Source: Reticulitermes lucifugus (taxonomy: Eukaryota > Arthropoda > Insecta > Blattodea > Rhinotermitidae). From it: DNA of 20,520 nucleotides. Shown here in pieces: positions 1 to 10,856 of this stretch; the stretch's first letter is position 1, and each line of letters begins with the position of its first letter. A model generated the notes under the pieces. That model was given only the letters and a program-made list of their open reading frames with translations, was not told the origin of the DNA and searched no databases. The position numbers and the translations under genes were made by a program. Location of the stretch: positions 743-21,262 of the forward strand of contig JAKCWW010003045.1 in assembly GCA_026260175.1 (NCBI GenBank), read 5' to 3'.

Positions 1-62
1 ATTTCTGTTAGAGGCTGAGTCGACCCCAGGGCCATAGTGCGACCGGAAGGATTATGTCAATA
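1..62 (-). mobile_element. SINE family C, internal fragment cut by window edge
   Basis: Reverse-complementing this stretch gives the same sequence as the middle of the SINE at 7361-7671, around 7450-7510: the shared core includes AATCCTTCCGG, CGCACTA, GGCCCTGGGGTCGACTCAGC and TAACAGAAAT. Homology stops near base 62, before the tRNA-like head, so this copy is 5'-truncated. Its 3' part lies outside the window. Confidence 0.85.
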
Positions 63-266
63 ACCCTCCCATATATACCCCACGTCTATGTCTTCGAAGT
101 TGTTCCTGATACGTTCAAAAGTTCGCTCTACATACTCTGCTCACTTACGTATCGAAAACACGAAGAAAACAGCACGTGTCGTTAAGTAATTTGTTCCATT
201 TCTACTTACACAAATCAGTAATTAATTCTTTGTGGCTAATGATTCTGGTTTGATAAGAAAGATAAA

Positions 267-415
267 CAAAGGTGTACAAATCTCCCAAAGATCTAGGAAC
301 CACCTCAAAATTCTAAGCGCCAAAAATGTGACAAGAAGCGACTTCTTTACTGAGAACCCACAAATATTAGGCGCCACCGTACAAAATTTAGTCGCCCGGG
401 ATTTGTGCACCCCTG
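267..415 (+). mobile_element. hAT-like MITE, copy 1
   Basis: The left end CAAAGGTGTACAAATC and the reverse complement of the right end (CAGGGGTGCACAAATC) match at 13 of 16 positions. Two interior blocks, AAAATTCTAAGCGCC and ACAAATATTAGGCGCCACCGT, recur in the copy at 7067-7224. TIRs starting CAGGGGTG are typical of the hAT superfamily. No convincing 8-bp target duplication is visible (left AAGATAAA, right ATGTATAT). The element has no coding capacity, so it would have depended on a transposase encoded elsewhere. Confidence 0.75.
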
Positions 416-1805
416 ATGTATATAATCACTGACTAAGTCCGTATTGAATCCAACGATAATCCGACACACGATGCAGGTCACTTGTCCAGCCACGTCGCCA
501 CAGTGCAGTCAGGACTACGGAACCGTAAACAACTAAATGCAACAGTGAACGTAATGCTAACTGTCCAACGACGTTCGCATTCCCCAGGGAAATTATTTTC
601 GACGACACGTAGGGTTAAAAATTAAAGGTACTGGACTATACCATGTATAGCTTGTAAAATGGTCCTTACTGGTACGAGCAAAGACGGCGACGTACTGCAG
701 TGATGTCCTCAAAGCCAAACGTACATTATACATAAGTATCGACAAACCCTGTTGTTGGGCCGCTATAAAACCGTCTTCCTAAAACCGTAACGAAAGTACT
801 CGTATATCTTACGGTTATTTCACCAGCAAATAACACGACATGCTTCCTGCCATCAGACAGGATCTATTTCGCGAATGAAAGGTCTGCGTGGCAGGGTAAC
901 GACCCGTGTAGCAATTTAAGACAGAAGCAAGCTAGCGGATGTCGAAACGGGATTTTCGAGTGTCATTTGAAATGCATAAAAAGTAGGTCCACCTGCGTCC
1001 CCACAGAAACACGGAACCTTATTGCAGCAGGTTCTTGGTCGGTGTAGGGGCAGCTCAGGCAAGACAGAAGAACGCATGTGGCTCTTCTCGAAAGCAATAT
1101 AAAAGCACTAAAGTGGAGTGAAGGAGGGAAAAATGAAAATTACAAAGACTGCTGCAGAATGTGACTGCCGCACTGTACTTGTACCACGTGTAAATAACAA
1201 AACCAGCAGCGTATATGGAATTTTGTTCCGACTGAGGTGCACAATAGCTATCGGTGTCCACAGTCACCTGGAGTATGAAACTTTCAGACTCCTAATCGTT
1301 TGGATGTACAGGACTTGTGCGTCCCTCATTTTGAATCAACCTGCCAATTTGCATACAAGAACGTCATTCCAATGCTAGCCATCTCACTGCCATACCTCTT
1401 CTTCAACTTGTAACTGTAAGTATCGTAATACAAATATGACGGGCATGAAAACTTCTGAATTGGAAAAAAACAATAACCTTGTATTGACCTGAAATATAGT
1501 GTGGTTATAGATGCCCATCAAATCAGCTTAGTTTCCAATGAAAAACAAAGTCTTGAGCATAATTTGACCCCCTGTTTAGGTAGGCACTCTTGACTAGAAA
1601 CTTGACACCACCGACATCAGACCGTAATTAAAAGGGAAACCGAGCTTGACGGACTTGAATCACGCCTAGCTGTGACATGTCTGAACCAATATTAAGCACG
1701 CGTTGCTTTTGCCACATTTATAAAAGGAAGATCGAACTGCGAAGAGGCCAAGTTTTGTATCAGTACAGTTCATCTGCTAACCTATGCAACAAACTGTTGT
1801 GTATT
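416..1805. other. No recognisable gene or repeat
   Basis: Unassigned sequence. The longest open frame here is 86 codons (1118-1378, plus). It has no recognisable domain and no purposeful start context, and an overlapping frame is open on the other strand. It is probably intergenic or intronic sequence, with any old repeats decayed past recognition by eye. Confidence 0.5.
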
Positions 1806-2080
1806 TATCAAGGTAAAGGCAAAGCTGTCCCTGTGCACGCCATGAAGGCGTATGCGCGAACGGAGGTACAGTCCTGCGCATTATTAACCTATGCATTAGA
1901 CTGAGGTAAGCGGTCCCCTTCACGCTCCCGTCGCCTTAACTCCGGGAAAAGTCCCAGGCAGTCATTGAATGGGAGGCTTGGTGGGCACCACAGCCGGTCT
2001 GGACGCTTTGGAAACTAGACAAGTCTTCTGCTCCCTCCAGAAAGCGAAGGATTTGTCGGTCCTCCAGCCTATATACTAGG
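1806..2080 (-). mobile_element. SINE family B, copy 1
   Basis: The 3' tail (reading minus) ends in GGACAGCTTTGCCTTTACCTT. The block AGCTGTCC.TGTGCACGCCAT is shared with the copy at 4985-5260. The order of blocks (tail, GAGGTAAGCGGTC, CTCCGGGAAAAGTCCCAGGCAG, GGGAGGCTTGGTGGGC, GGACGCTTTGGAAACTAGACAAGTC) matches a SINE type I recall from cockroach, termite and hemipteran genomes. The tRNA-like head, around 2030-2080, is badly eroded, with only traces of the B box left. No target duplication was seen. It is an old, inactive insertion. Confidence 0.75.
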
Positions 2081-3058
2081 CATCATATCGACTATGCACG
2101 ATGTTAAGAACACACAGCGAAATTAAAGCCTTTAAGCATTATTGGGAAAAAATGGATTTTAAGAAACATGGTTACTTTAATAAGCTGACAATTTTTACTT
2201 ACCATATCCAGATTGAAAAGTGACGACATTTTCTTGATGAAACCATCTTGCTGGCGTCGCTTCCGTCGACTTGTCATTTTATCATCACCTTGTTTTTAAA
2301 ACACTTGCTTCCTAATACACAACCGAAACCTCTTGTCACTTCAAAAATGTACAGGCACTCCCACTAATTTGTTGACCTTTGAAACTAACTGTCGCACACA
2401 ATGTGTGCTTCTTCATACTTCTGCTTCCACTTTTGTCAGCTATTCACACAATGCATATCATTCGCACCGTCGATTTTTGTGGCCAAGTACTGCATGGTTA
2501 TGATACGAACAAACAGCCCACAATTCCGCTGCCTTTGAACCAAAACAAAGCGTTATCATAACATTCATCCAAAAGTCATACAACTCTTAGCAATGACGGA
2601 CTCATTTAAATTTCAAAACTCAACTGAAAGCGTTCATACACAAGTGACGCAATACCGCACGTCGCTGTCAAGTGTACAGGAGGGTGGCTATTATGAATGA
2701 GGTTTTTTGTCCCTTTTCGGTCCCCAGACACACGTACAGCCAGTACCTTAGACTCCACCAAGACTACGTCTTTCCTCATCCTTTCCCATTCATTCTGCAC
2801 ATACTGACATTCGGCGTTAACGGAAGTTGAAACGCCTCGTTAAACAAACCAAAAGTCAACTAATCAACAAATACAACACCTTTCCCAAAACGCAAAGCTA
2901 TACTTGGAGCACAGCCTCTTAATACAGATATTACGAGCCCTGGCGATCGACAAGGTGCATGCACTTGGGATCCGACTGATTAGACCGTGATGGTTTTAAA
3001 CATCACTAACAGGCCTACTACTGTAGTACAGTAGACGACTTTTTCATAACATGTACCC
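2081..3058. other. No recognisable gene or repeat
   Basis: AT-rich unassigned sequence. A 64-codon minus frame (2606-2800) and a 60-codon plus frame (2379-2561) show no domain I can recognise and are probably chance open frames. Confidence 0.5.
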
Positions 3059-3170
3059 CAGGGGTCCACAAATTATCCAGAAATCTGGGAATTATGCTGA
3101 AAGTATTTGGCGCTACCGTAAGTAATTTAGTTGCCCGGGCGAACAGGCGCCCAGGATTTGTGCACCCCTG
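3059..3170 (+). mobile_element. hAT-like MITE, copy 2, with imperfect 8-bp TSD
   Basis: The left end CAGGGGTCCACAAATT and the reverse complement of the right end (CAGGGGTGCACAAATC) match at 14 of 16 positions. The flanks are ATGTACCC (3051-3058) and ATATATCC (3171-3178), matching at 6 of 8 positions, as expected for an aged 8-bp hAT target duplication. At 112 bp it is shorter than copy 1 (149 bp) because part of the left interior is missing. The right interior GGCGCTACCGT, TTTAGTTGCCCGGGCG aligns with the other two copies. Confidence 0.8.
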
Positions 3171-3629
3171 ATATATCCAGGGAAATGTAACCCGTTTAAG
3201 TTACGAGCAGTTAGTTACCGCCAATGACCCAAAAGATTTCGTGTGATTGCCACAGTATCTTACACGTTCTTAAAAATCTACTTTTGTACAAGTAACACAT
3301 TTTACAGCCGCCAAATGATACGTTCGTACTATTGAAAACACGGAGTTTAAAATGTCAGGACATGGCTCCCTTCAACGACATAAGCTTAACATTTACACAC
3401 ATATCGGTCAATTGATATACCGACACATAAAACTGAAGTCAGCAGCTTAATCATGGGACGAAGCAGGGAACAGATGCAAAGCCGGACGAAATCGTAGATG
3501 CACGCTAACAGAAACAAGACAGGCAATGTAAGTATAACGCAACATTGAGGCGCGTTCACGTAACCACTGTTACCGTGGAAAAGCAACAAGTATTACATAT
3601 TCTGAGTGTGTGTTTTATAGCCTTAGTTA
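3171..3629. other. No recognisable gene or repeat
   Basis: Apart from the MITE target duplication at its left edge, this stretch holds only short open frames (67 codons minus at 3386-3589, 66 codons plus at 3545-3745), one of them running into the next repeat. Nothing was recognised. Confidence 0.45.
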
Positions 3630-4041
3630 TTCAGCATGCAAAGCGCATGTGCTCTATTATATTGTCACCTGTGGCCTGTACCGGCTCTACAACATTTTTC
3701 CTCATTATCTCACAAACGGCACGATTTTCGAAAAAAAGTTATTGAACATAAAATGCGTCTTTTGATGTTCTCTACAACGTTTGTCTGAAACATTTCTCAG
3801 TATAAGAAGAATTCGGCAAGATATCATAAATGTACATAGGTCTTCATGTGAAGTACCCGTTAGTCTTGTCAGATTGTAATCAAACTTGAATTTTCTCGAC
3901 AGATTATCGAAAAATACTTAAATATCAAATTTCATGAAAACAGGTCCAGTGGGAGCCAAGTTGTTCCATGCGGACGGATAGACATACAGGCAGACGACGA
4001 AGCTAATAGTCGCTTTTCGCAAGTTTGCGAACGCGCCTAAA
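3630..4041 (+). repeat. Dispersed repeat A, copy 1
   Basis: It aligns along its whole length with the reverse complement of 10857-11240. Shared blocks include TACCGGCT.TACAACATTTT, TTCTAAGAAGAATTC-like, ACATAGGTCTTCAT, AAGTACCCGTTA, AAATATCAAATTTCATGAAAA and the terminal TTTGCGAACGCG.CTAAAAA. The segment TTTCATGAAAACAGGTCCAG followed by GACAGACA-type repeats resembles the non-coding 3' regions of several insect non-LTR retrotransposons, but the family cannot be named from this. No coding frame survives. Confidence 0.85.
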
Positions 4042-4984
4042 AAGGAGAGTAGAAAATTTCAGCGGTGGCAAAGCAGAAAGGGAGAGAGGGTCATCACCAC
4101 TGTCCACCGAACCACATCAAAAAGAAAGTGTTCTGGCAGTACCTCGTTCCATTTGCAGGAGCACGATAACTGCACGCATTTCCACTCGCTGATGCTCTTC
4201 TACAGGCGAGATAAAGTCACGTGCTAGGCCGGGCTAGAGAACACATCGCAAACCAAACAATGTAAGCAGATGTTTCGCTCATTATACTGATACGCCGCAT
4301 ATTAGCACAATATACTGCGATTCTAGCGTGTAGGTACTTAGAAACCGTACTTTACATTTCGAACAAGTTATCAATATTTCTGCACTTGCAGTACAAAGCC
4401 ATGCACTGGAGTGCTTCCTACCAAAGTAATAACAGTTTATCTGGTTACACAAATTCCTCGCCTTTTTCGAACCCCAAGTTTCAAAAGAACCCGCAAACTG
4501 GTTCCTAATCCTGAGCCAGATGAATAGAATCCACACTCCTATCTTCCTACCGTTTTTTATATTTTATAACAGGGGTGGCCAGCTAGATAAGTTTCGCAGC
4601 CGCAGTTTTGGAGGCAGCTAGGCAAGAACAATGCACTAGTAAAATAAAATCACCTATTCTTTATTTCATGGCTTCTTATTTCTGTTTATCCAACGACAAT
4701 AGGTTAGTTTCAGTTAATTTTGACTGCGACACTCGTTTCTTTACAAAACCTCTGAAACGCTGTTAAATGTCAGCCTCGTGTGCATGTAAACTACCTCAAT
4801 ATCACATTCTTACAGGAAACCTGCGCGAGTCGCACTAGTGACGTGAGCGACCTGCGTTGTGGCCACCCCTGCTTCATAACAACATCCTTTTCCATTTAGG
4901 TCTCTCTTCTCTGTTCTTCTGGTCTTCCTGCTAAAACTCTGCATGCGTTTCTCACGTCTCTCATGTGTGCTACTATTTTCGTGC
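4042..4984. other. No recognisable gene; purine-rich start
   Basis: Begins with a purine-rich run (about 4040-4090) just after repeat A. An 84-codon minus frame (4282-4536) has no recognisable domain. Nothing else was identified. Confidence 0.45.
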
Positions 4985-5260
4985 ATAGTAGCTGTCCATG
5001 TGCACGCCATAAAAGCATACAGGGAGAGCAGAGGCGTAGTTCCACGCATTCTTAATCTCGGCACTCGATGGAGGTGAGTGGTCAAATTCACGCCACGGCC
5101 ACTTTACGCCCGCGGAAGAACACGAGATTGTGTGGGCCTCAGAGCTTGCCTGGGCGTTTTGGAGAAGAGAAAAATGTCTTGCCTCTGCTAGGAATCGAAC
5201 CCCGGATCGTCCAGCCCGCAGCCTTGTCCGTATAATGACTACGCCACCCCGGCTCCCACA
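4985..5260 (-). mobile_element. SINE family B, copy 2, with intact Pol III boxes
   Basis: Read on the minus strand it starts GTGGGAGCCGGGGTGGCGTAGTC. It has an A-box-like segment (about 5236-5248) and a canonical B box GGTTCGATTCC at 5191-5201, giving a tRNA-like head of about 70 bp. The body contains TTCTCTTCTCCAAAACGCC and TGACCACTCACCTCCATCGAGTGCCGAG. The tail, GGCGTGCACATGGACAGCT, is shared with the copy at 1806-2080. The body also aligns with the plus-strand copy at 11510-11790. Open frames of 93 and 107 codons that lie over it are by-products of the repeat. No clear target duplication was found. Confidence 0.88.
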
Positions 5261-5319
5261 TTTAGTGAACAGCAGAATTTTACAGCTCGTATTCAATACA
5301 CACGTGACATGACTTACAA

Positions 5320-5545
5320 TAATTTGGGCTCAATGGTTAAGGCATTTCTGTTCGTTTCACGTGTTAAGCACTCTGGCCTCTTCTGTCTCAGAACTGTCAC
5401 AAGGCAGCGATCGACGTACGATACATTTCTTGCACGAGGTGTTCACGGCACCGCAACACAACACTCGTATTCCGAAACGAATTCGAACTCACGACTGTAG
5501 CGTCGCCGACATGCTCGACTTAAACCGCACTGAAACTGTGACTGA
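5320..5545 (-). mobile_element. Possible decayed tRNA-derived SINE
   Basis: On the minus strand, TGCGGTTTAAGTCGAGCATGTC (about 5505-5530) followed by GAGTTCGAATTC (about 5478-5489) has the order and spacing of an A box followed by a B box. No second copy was found in the window and no target duplication was seen. Two overlapping plus-strand frames (63 and 76 codons) cross it and show no domain. This is a weak call. Confidence 0.35.
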
Positions 5546-7066
5546 AATAACCTCTCTTTTATCGAATTTTATGCAACGTTTTATATACTAAATGTCAGAC
5601 ACTTTATATGATTTCATCCACAGTTGTCTACAATATTTCACGTCCGCTTCCTAGACCTTCGTCTTGCCACAGTAGTACAGGACGGTGAATTTCGAGGCAC
5701 GTCAGCATCTACGGCCCTGTACTAATGGTAAAACAGCATAAAAATTCGCGCCTGTTTCAACATAAACATATCCAGGGCTGAATAAATGTTGCTAATTCAG
5801 GAGCCAAACAAACTACTTAGCATAATTACATACTATCCTTTACTAGATATGTACAAGGTTATGCTGTACACGTACAGGGACCTGACATAAAATAACTTTC
5901 AGCTCTCTAATCACAAATTTTCATTCGTCAGTGACGAGAGGGCGAGCACATTCGGGGACTATGAATGAGTCCACTTTACACCGAAAATTTGTACATTCTG
6001 AAAGAAGTTTTCCCTCTGAAGATTCAAACTGATATTCTGCACCTCAAATTCAAATTACTGCCTATGTTGTGGAGGAGAATAAAGTATAATTTGTAAAAAC
6101 TAGAAAAAATGAAGAACGTAAGAAAAATAAAACAATGAAGGGGAACTGAGAAGTTCCAAAAATTTTGGGAACTCGAGACCAAAATTAGCACTAAAACAGG
6201 AGAATGGCTAATAGCATAGACAAAAAGTAGGAAGTATCCTTCATTTACAACACAAATGTACAGAAGTTTCCCTCAGAAATATCGGTCCGCTTAGGGCAAT
6301 AAACGCTACTATGTAAAGTACTCCTTTAAACGAACTGTACACCAGCAACAATAGTTTTTACACTTCCAACACAAATTCAATGTGCAGATTTTTATTAAAG
6401 TGTTTAAGTCAATTCTGCCACTGAATTTAACGTGAAACATCTTTCAAATCCCCACTTTAGCGATTCAAAGTCGGCACTCGTCGACCAGCGCGGCATATAG
6501 CTGCCTACTGACATTTACCCAGTACAGAATCTTTTTAACGCACCGTAGTGCGGACGACATCGTTGCTGCATGGCGACCGATGACGCCATCTGATTTGTAG
6601 TACTCAGTCCCGCTTGAAGAAGGGCCTGTATAATAAATCTTACAATTCCACATGCGGCTTAAACACAGATTCATTTCCTCCCTCTATATACGCTGGCCTC
6701 ATTTCAGTAGATGAGCGATTTCGAACAGACGTACGTACGTCTCACATTCGGGAAGCACCGTTCCTTCCCGATTTAACTTCCAAGCGTTCTAGGGGAGGCC
6801 TATACAACACCGCGCCACGCACCCGCAAACACCAACGTAAAAAAATAATCAAATCGAGCTGTAGTTACGATCGCCAGATAAGACACAAGTAACAAGAAAG
6901 AAATGAAGTACCCACCGTACAGGTGTGTTGACCAAAGGTTAAATGCTTAACAAACGGTCGATGTAAGCAAGGAACACCAGTAACTATTAGGTACATATAG
7001 TAAAGGTCTACGTGTGCTGGAAAAATCAATTTTATTTAAGCAAACTTTGTTAGATATCGTCTAGGG
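5546..7066. other. AT-rich unassigned sequence; one perfect 16-bp palindrome
   Basis: No gene recognised. The 69-codon (6465-6674, minus) and 92-codon (6614-6892, plus) frames have no recognisable domain. A perfect palindrome AGACGTACGTACGTCT lies at 6727-6742. There is an A/G-rich patch around 6095-6200. Confidence 0.5.
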
Positions 7067-7224
7067 CACGGGTGCACAAATTTTCCAAAAATTTAGGGTC
7101 AACCTCAAAATTTTAGGCGCCAGAAGGGTAACATGAAGCAAGTTCCATACTGAGGACTCACAAATATTAGGCACCGCCCTACAATACTTAGCCGCCCGGG
7201 CGAACTGGAGCCCGAGATTTGTGC
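7067..7224 (+). mobile_element. hAT-like MITE, copy 3, right TIR truncated
   Basis: The left end CACGGGTGCACAAATTT matches the family TIR. The interior blocks CAACCTCAAAATTTTAGGCGCCAGAAG and ACAAATATTAGGCACCGCCCTACAA align with copy 1, and GCCGCCCGGGCGAACTGGAGCCC aligns with copy 2. The right end reads GATTTGTGC and then departs from the expected ACCCCTG, so the last bases of the TIR are lost and no target duplication can be assigned. Confidence 0.78.
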
Positions 7225-7360
7225 CATAGGCCAAGGCCATATTTGAAAACGAAATTTTACGGGCTCAAACCGCTCTTCCGTCTGAAATAACCAGGACGAC
7301 GGCCAAGTTTTGACTCTGTTACAAAATATTATTTATTGTTATTATTGTTGTTACACTGTC

Positions 7361-7671
7361 GGCGTGCGGTGGCGCTGTTGGTTGATGAACTGCGCTACAG
7401 GCCAGAAGGTCGCGGGTTAGATTCCCGATGGAGTCACTAGAATTTTTCATTGGCTTAATCCTTCCGGCCGCACTAGGGCCCTGGGGTCGACTCAGCCTTT
7501 AACAGAAATGAGTGGGGGGTAAAGGTGGCCGGTGCGTAGGGTTAACCTTACCACCTTCATGTGCCGAATGTCTGGAAATCTGGGGAGCCTCAACCTCCTG
7601 GAACATAGCAGCCTGTCCAGGCCTGTGTAGGAATAGCTTTACCTGTATTATGGTTACATTGCATTACATTA
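7361..7671 (+). mobile_element. SINE family C, near full length
   Basis: The tRNA-like head has an A-box-like TGGCGCTGTTGG at 7370-7381 and a B box GGTTAGATTCC at 7415-7425 (consensus GGTTCGANTCC, so C has become A). The body includes AATCCTTCCGGCCGCACTAGG and GGTCGACTCAGCC, identical in pattern to the fragment at 1-62. The tail CTGTCCAGGCCTGTGTAGGAATAGCTTTACC parallels the tail of SINE B, and the 3' end is a TTACATT-type simple repeat. The flanks TTACACTGTC and TTACATTATGTC are only suggestive of a target duplication. Confidence 0.87.
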
Positions 7672-8504
7672 TGTCTGTGAAGAATTAAGCAGCTTAAAAA
7701 TTCTACATACGATAAATCTGTCAGATTTTACACCAACTAAAGCCGCATATTTTTTGCAGATCCACCTCTACACATCACTTCAGGATCCTAAATTAAGAGG
7801 AGCTAGTATCGTTTCCATCTCAGACGTTCGCGAGTCCGCCATGTTATTACTACTGACTGTACGAAATCGAAAAATTACGACATTGGTGTGAACTCTAATG
7901 CGATAACGTGCACTCTAAATTTCGTGAAAATCGGTCAACTGTTTCAAAAATTGGAATGCGGGTATGGAGCATAGCATGGTGATCTCGTAAGCCTGCCTTT
8001 TCCTGAAGAACGGAAAGTATGCTAAAAGCAATAGAGGCAACATGGTTTGTGAATTAACTGTATCTGTAGCTTTGTTGACTGATTTTCCAACCCCACCCTC
8101 CCCCCTCCGACACAGAAGTGAAATGGATGCACTGCTGGTAACACCCATCGCCCTTCAGCCAACTCAACTTCATACCGCAAAAAAAAAAACCTCCTAAATG
8201 TTTATTAATAAGGACTGAAAACTACATGCGCCTACTACAACTACATCTTCCGCAGGTGCATGTAAGACGGGGTTCACTGTTTGCAGATTACTGAAGAAAG
8301 AAGCATGATTTCTACATAAAACCAGTTTAGTACATTACAGTATATCTGTTAGTATATGACGAGACACGGCATGCGACGGCACCGCCCAAACCTGCATTCT
8401 CCGTATCATTCCACACACACATAAAAATGTTTATTCTTTTACTCAGATGCTTAAATTTCATTCTGAACACCGAAAGTAGAAATAGATTGTATACCATTCC
8501 TGTA
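7672..8504. other. Unassigned; possible LINE-3'-like remnant near 7905-8150
   Basis: AAATTTCGTGAAAATCGGTCAACTG at 7916-7940 resembles the TTTCATGAAAATCCGTCCAG segment of repeat A, a phrase found in 3' regions of several insect retroelements. The minus frame 7915-8148 (77 codons) covers it and is likely a decayed repeat rather than a gene. An A11 run follows near 8179. The rest is unassigned. Confidence 0.35.
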
Positions 8505-8720
8505 AAGCATTCGGGTGATCTCGGGTTCAAATCTCAACCTGGAGGCCGGCTATCCCAGAGTTTTTCCGTGGCTTTCCTTAGCAACACCAGGAAAATGTTG
8601 GGAAAGCATATGAAAATGTGGCAAGATCACTCCCTTACGCACCCTTTGCAATTCACTAATCACTGTTACTCGCCACTATACCGAGTCACAGTGACAGCGG
8701 CGTTAAATAAACCACAAATA
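8505..8720 (+). mobile_element. SINE family F
   Basis: A B-box-like GGTTCAAATCT at 8524-8534 is followed by CCGGCTATCCCAGAGTTTTTCCGTGG and, at the 3' end, CCGAGTCACAGTGACAGCGGCGTTAAATAAACCAC. The last phrase is a tail I recall from insect SINEs. The A-box half of the head is eroded or missing. A 100-codon plus frame (8427-8729) spans it and is a by-product of the repeat. No target duplication was identified. Confidence 0.7.
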
Positions 8721-10387
8721 CATAGCTGATATAGCATTTCACGTCCTACAGTTTCCTTCCTAATACATGACAAATCGCTCCACTTTCAAACATCTCGGGT
8801 GAAAACTATGCAAACTTGTAGGACCTCACCATACTGTATAAACTAACAGGCACGTGATGAACGGTTCGTGTGTGTGTGTGTTTTTTATAGCCCCCCTCAC
8901 TGAAACTCAGCTGACTGAATCTGAAAGGTTCTTCAGTTTACAGACACGATTAAACATTCTAATTACCCCCCCCCCAGTCTCTTCATTATCCTGTAACCTC
9001 CACAAAATACTACGAACAACACCCATTTCTTATATATGTACTATACGTATGAAACACATGACTTATAGACACGTGATACAAATTTGAGATTTGTAAGTTA
9101 CGGGCAATTTTAGCACTACACAGCATGAATAATTTGATGCCGCAAAAACATTACTTGCAAATAAAGTTACGAGATTAAGAATCTCCTTAATCACGAAGAA
9201 CGACATGGAAAATAAACGAACGTTTTCTTCTGCTCGCGGAACGGGCAACAGAACTCACTTGTAGATTTGTGCAATAAAACGTTTCCTTTATGAAATGAGT
9301 TTTCGGAACACCTACCCAGCTCTGGAGGACGTTGACCTACCCACAAGACTATTTACGATGGTTCGGTCCTTGGAATGCTGGTTCAGTTCAGCACAGTGTC
9401 CTAGCACGAAAACTCATAAACCTCTGTACATATTTTAACCACGTCTTTCTTTGCCTAAACGTACGTGCAACAAAAACACCCAATATATAGAAGTAGGTCA
9501 CCTATCACTAAATGATGTACCCGCTGTATACATAACGCTTTATAGTAAAATAGCATTTCTGCGAGGTCTGCAGCCGGCATACCACTGTTAGCAGTGGTAA
9601 TTTTCTGCGATAAAAGTTAAGATAACACAAACAGTTCCTTGGCGGCTAACCCACCTTTCCTCGCACAACACTCCGGCATGCGACTTGTTCACAAGGTCAC
9701 AAATCTTTCACTGCATCAAACTAACATCACTTAAACAGTACTAATCACTTAAAAGCGTCACCACTTCACTTACACAAAAAGAGGATACGATTCCAAGTAA
9801 TTAAACACTTTAAAGAGTTACTTTACCACTTGCTTCTGTCTTTATCAACACCACTTTCAACTGTTTTAAAACATGGCTAACAACTTGTTGCCTACGTTGC
9901 GAGGTCGTGCTTTCGTCATCAACTTCAAGCCGGTACGCAGAGCGGCACCCGAAAACTCACGGAACCTCACGAATATTGACGAGTGTATTTCGTTACTATG
10001 CGGCTTAAAAACATTTATTTTATCACGTTCCGTAAGTTACCCCCGAATCAAAGTAATATTTAATGCAGTTATGAAAACAAATACAGTCAAACACAACGGG
10101 ATGTCTCCTCCAAAGATAATATTTAATGCATTTCAAAGTTTTACGAATATGCAGAACTCTCAGCACCAAGAGTACTTATTACAACTACACACAGTGCCGC
10201 GGTGTTCGAAGTTTTGAAAACTGATTTTAACATTAAAAAACAAAGGCAACCCCTAATTAATAACAATGCCACGGAATTCCCAGTAATGTACTTACAATGT
10301 GTGTATGAGTACATGCAAAAAATAACACAGAACTGTTTTCGGCAACTTTCACAGCATGTGAGACCATTTCGTTAGCACACACCGTAG
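8721..10387. other. Unassigned; short simple repeats and an unrecognised 114-codon frame
   Basis: Contains a short TG tract (about 8869-8881), a C10 run at 8966-8975 and a small hairpin ACCACTGTTAGCAGTGGT at 9581-9598. The plus frame 9873-10217 (114 codons) has no recognisable domain, signal peptide or membrane segment, and no intron or poly-A signal can be tied to it. It contains a small internal duplication (10050-10067 and 10112-10130). I do not call it a gene. Confidence 0.45.
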
Positions 10388-10505
10388 TATCATTCTGAGA
10401 TCTGAGGTTCCCACATCGGCGATTGTCAGGCGTGTGCTGTCGTCTGGTATGTGGCGCCACGTGGTCTGGCAGATATTTACCGACATTTCGTTTAATTTCG
10501 GTAGA
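10388..10505 (-). repeat. CGAAACGTCGG repeat, copy 1
   Basis: On the minus strand it reads CGAAATGTCGGTAAATATCTGCCAGACC..CGTGGCGCCACATACCAGACGACAGC, then GGGAACCTCAGATCTCAGAATG. This follows the same phrase order as the copies at 12990-13125 and 17070-17165 (CGAAACGTYGGTA, CTACCA, GGCG, CAGA-GACAG, GAAYCT-AATCTC). I recall peptides such as TSVNFYQTTRRNIPED from this repeat in insect assemblies, and the frame here gives the similar MSVNICQTTWRHIPDD. It is not a gene. Confidence 0.75.
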
Positions 10506-10856
10506 GACATAGCGGTTAGTCTCTTTCTGCCTACTGTCAATTAACTCCGCACAGAAATATCTGTTACGTCTCCAGTGGTTATACTTTATTATGACCTACT
10601 CCCCGACGTCCATATCAAAATGCGGCCGTAGCAAACATTTGCTATGCCTGATCATAAGGAACTGTATTTATAACAAACAGACAAATGTTAATGCATATTC
10701 CAGCTTCTGAAACACAGACGTGCATAACAATTACACAGCGAACTTTAAAGCAATTACCACGTTTACCATCATCTCTATTCAAAAATCAGACATTAACACC
10801 CATTCTGACAAGGTCATTATTTCGTGCCACGTCTTTAGTATGCCATCTTCTGGTTT

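Noticed and set aside
5191..5260. True tRNA gene on the minus strand
   Set aside because: A and B boxes are present, but the acceptor stem does not close and the sequence continues into a SINE body shared with two other copies.
4810..5296. Minus frames of 93 and 107 codons with Arg-rich peptides
   Set aside because: They overlie SINE B copy 2, including its tRNA-like head.
6727..6742. 16-bp perfect palindrome AGACGTACGTACGTCT as an operator or origin
   Set aside because: It is a tandem ACGT run, palindromic by composition, and nothing nearby suggests a regulatory role.
7361..7671. Target-site duplication for SINE C (TTACACTGTC / TTACATTATGTC)
   Set aside because: The match needs gaps and the right copy merges with the element's own TTACATT tail, so it cannot be told from the tail repeat.
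9873..10217. 114-codon plus frame as a possible gene
   Set aside because: No recognisable domain, no signal or membrane segment, and no exon boundaries or poly-A signal that can be tied to it; AT-rich surroundings make a chance frame plausible.
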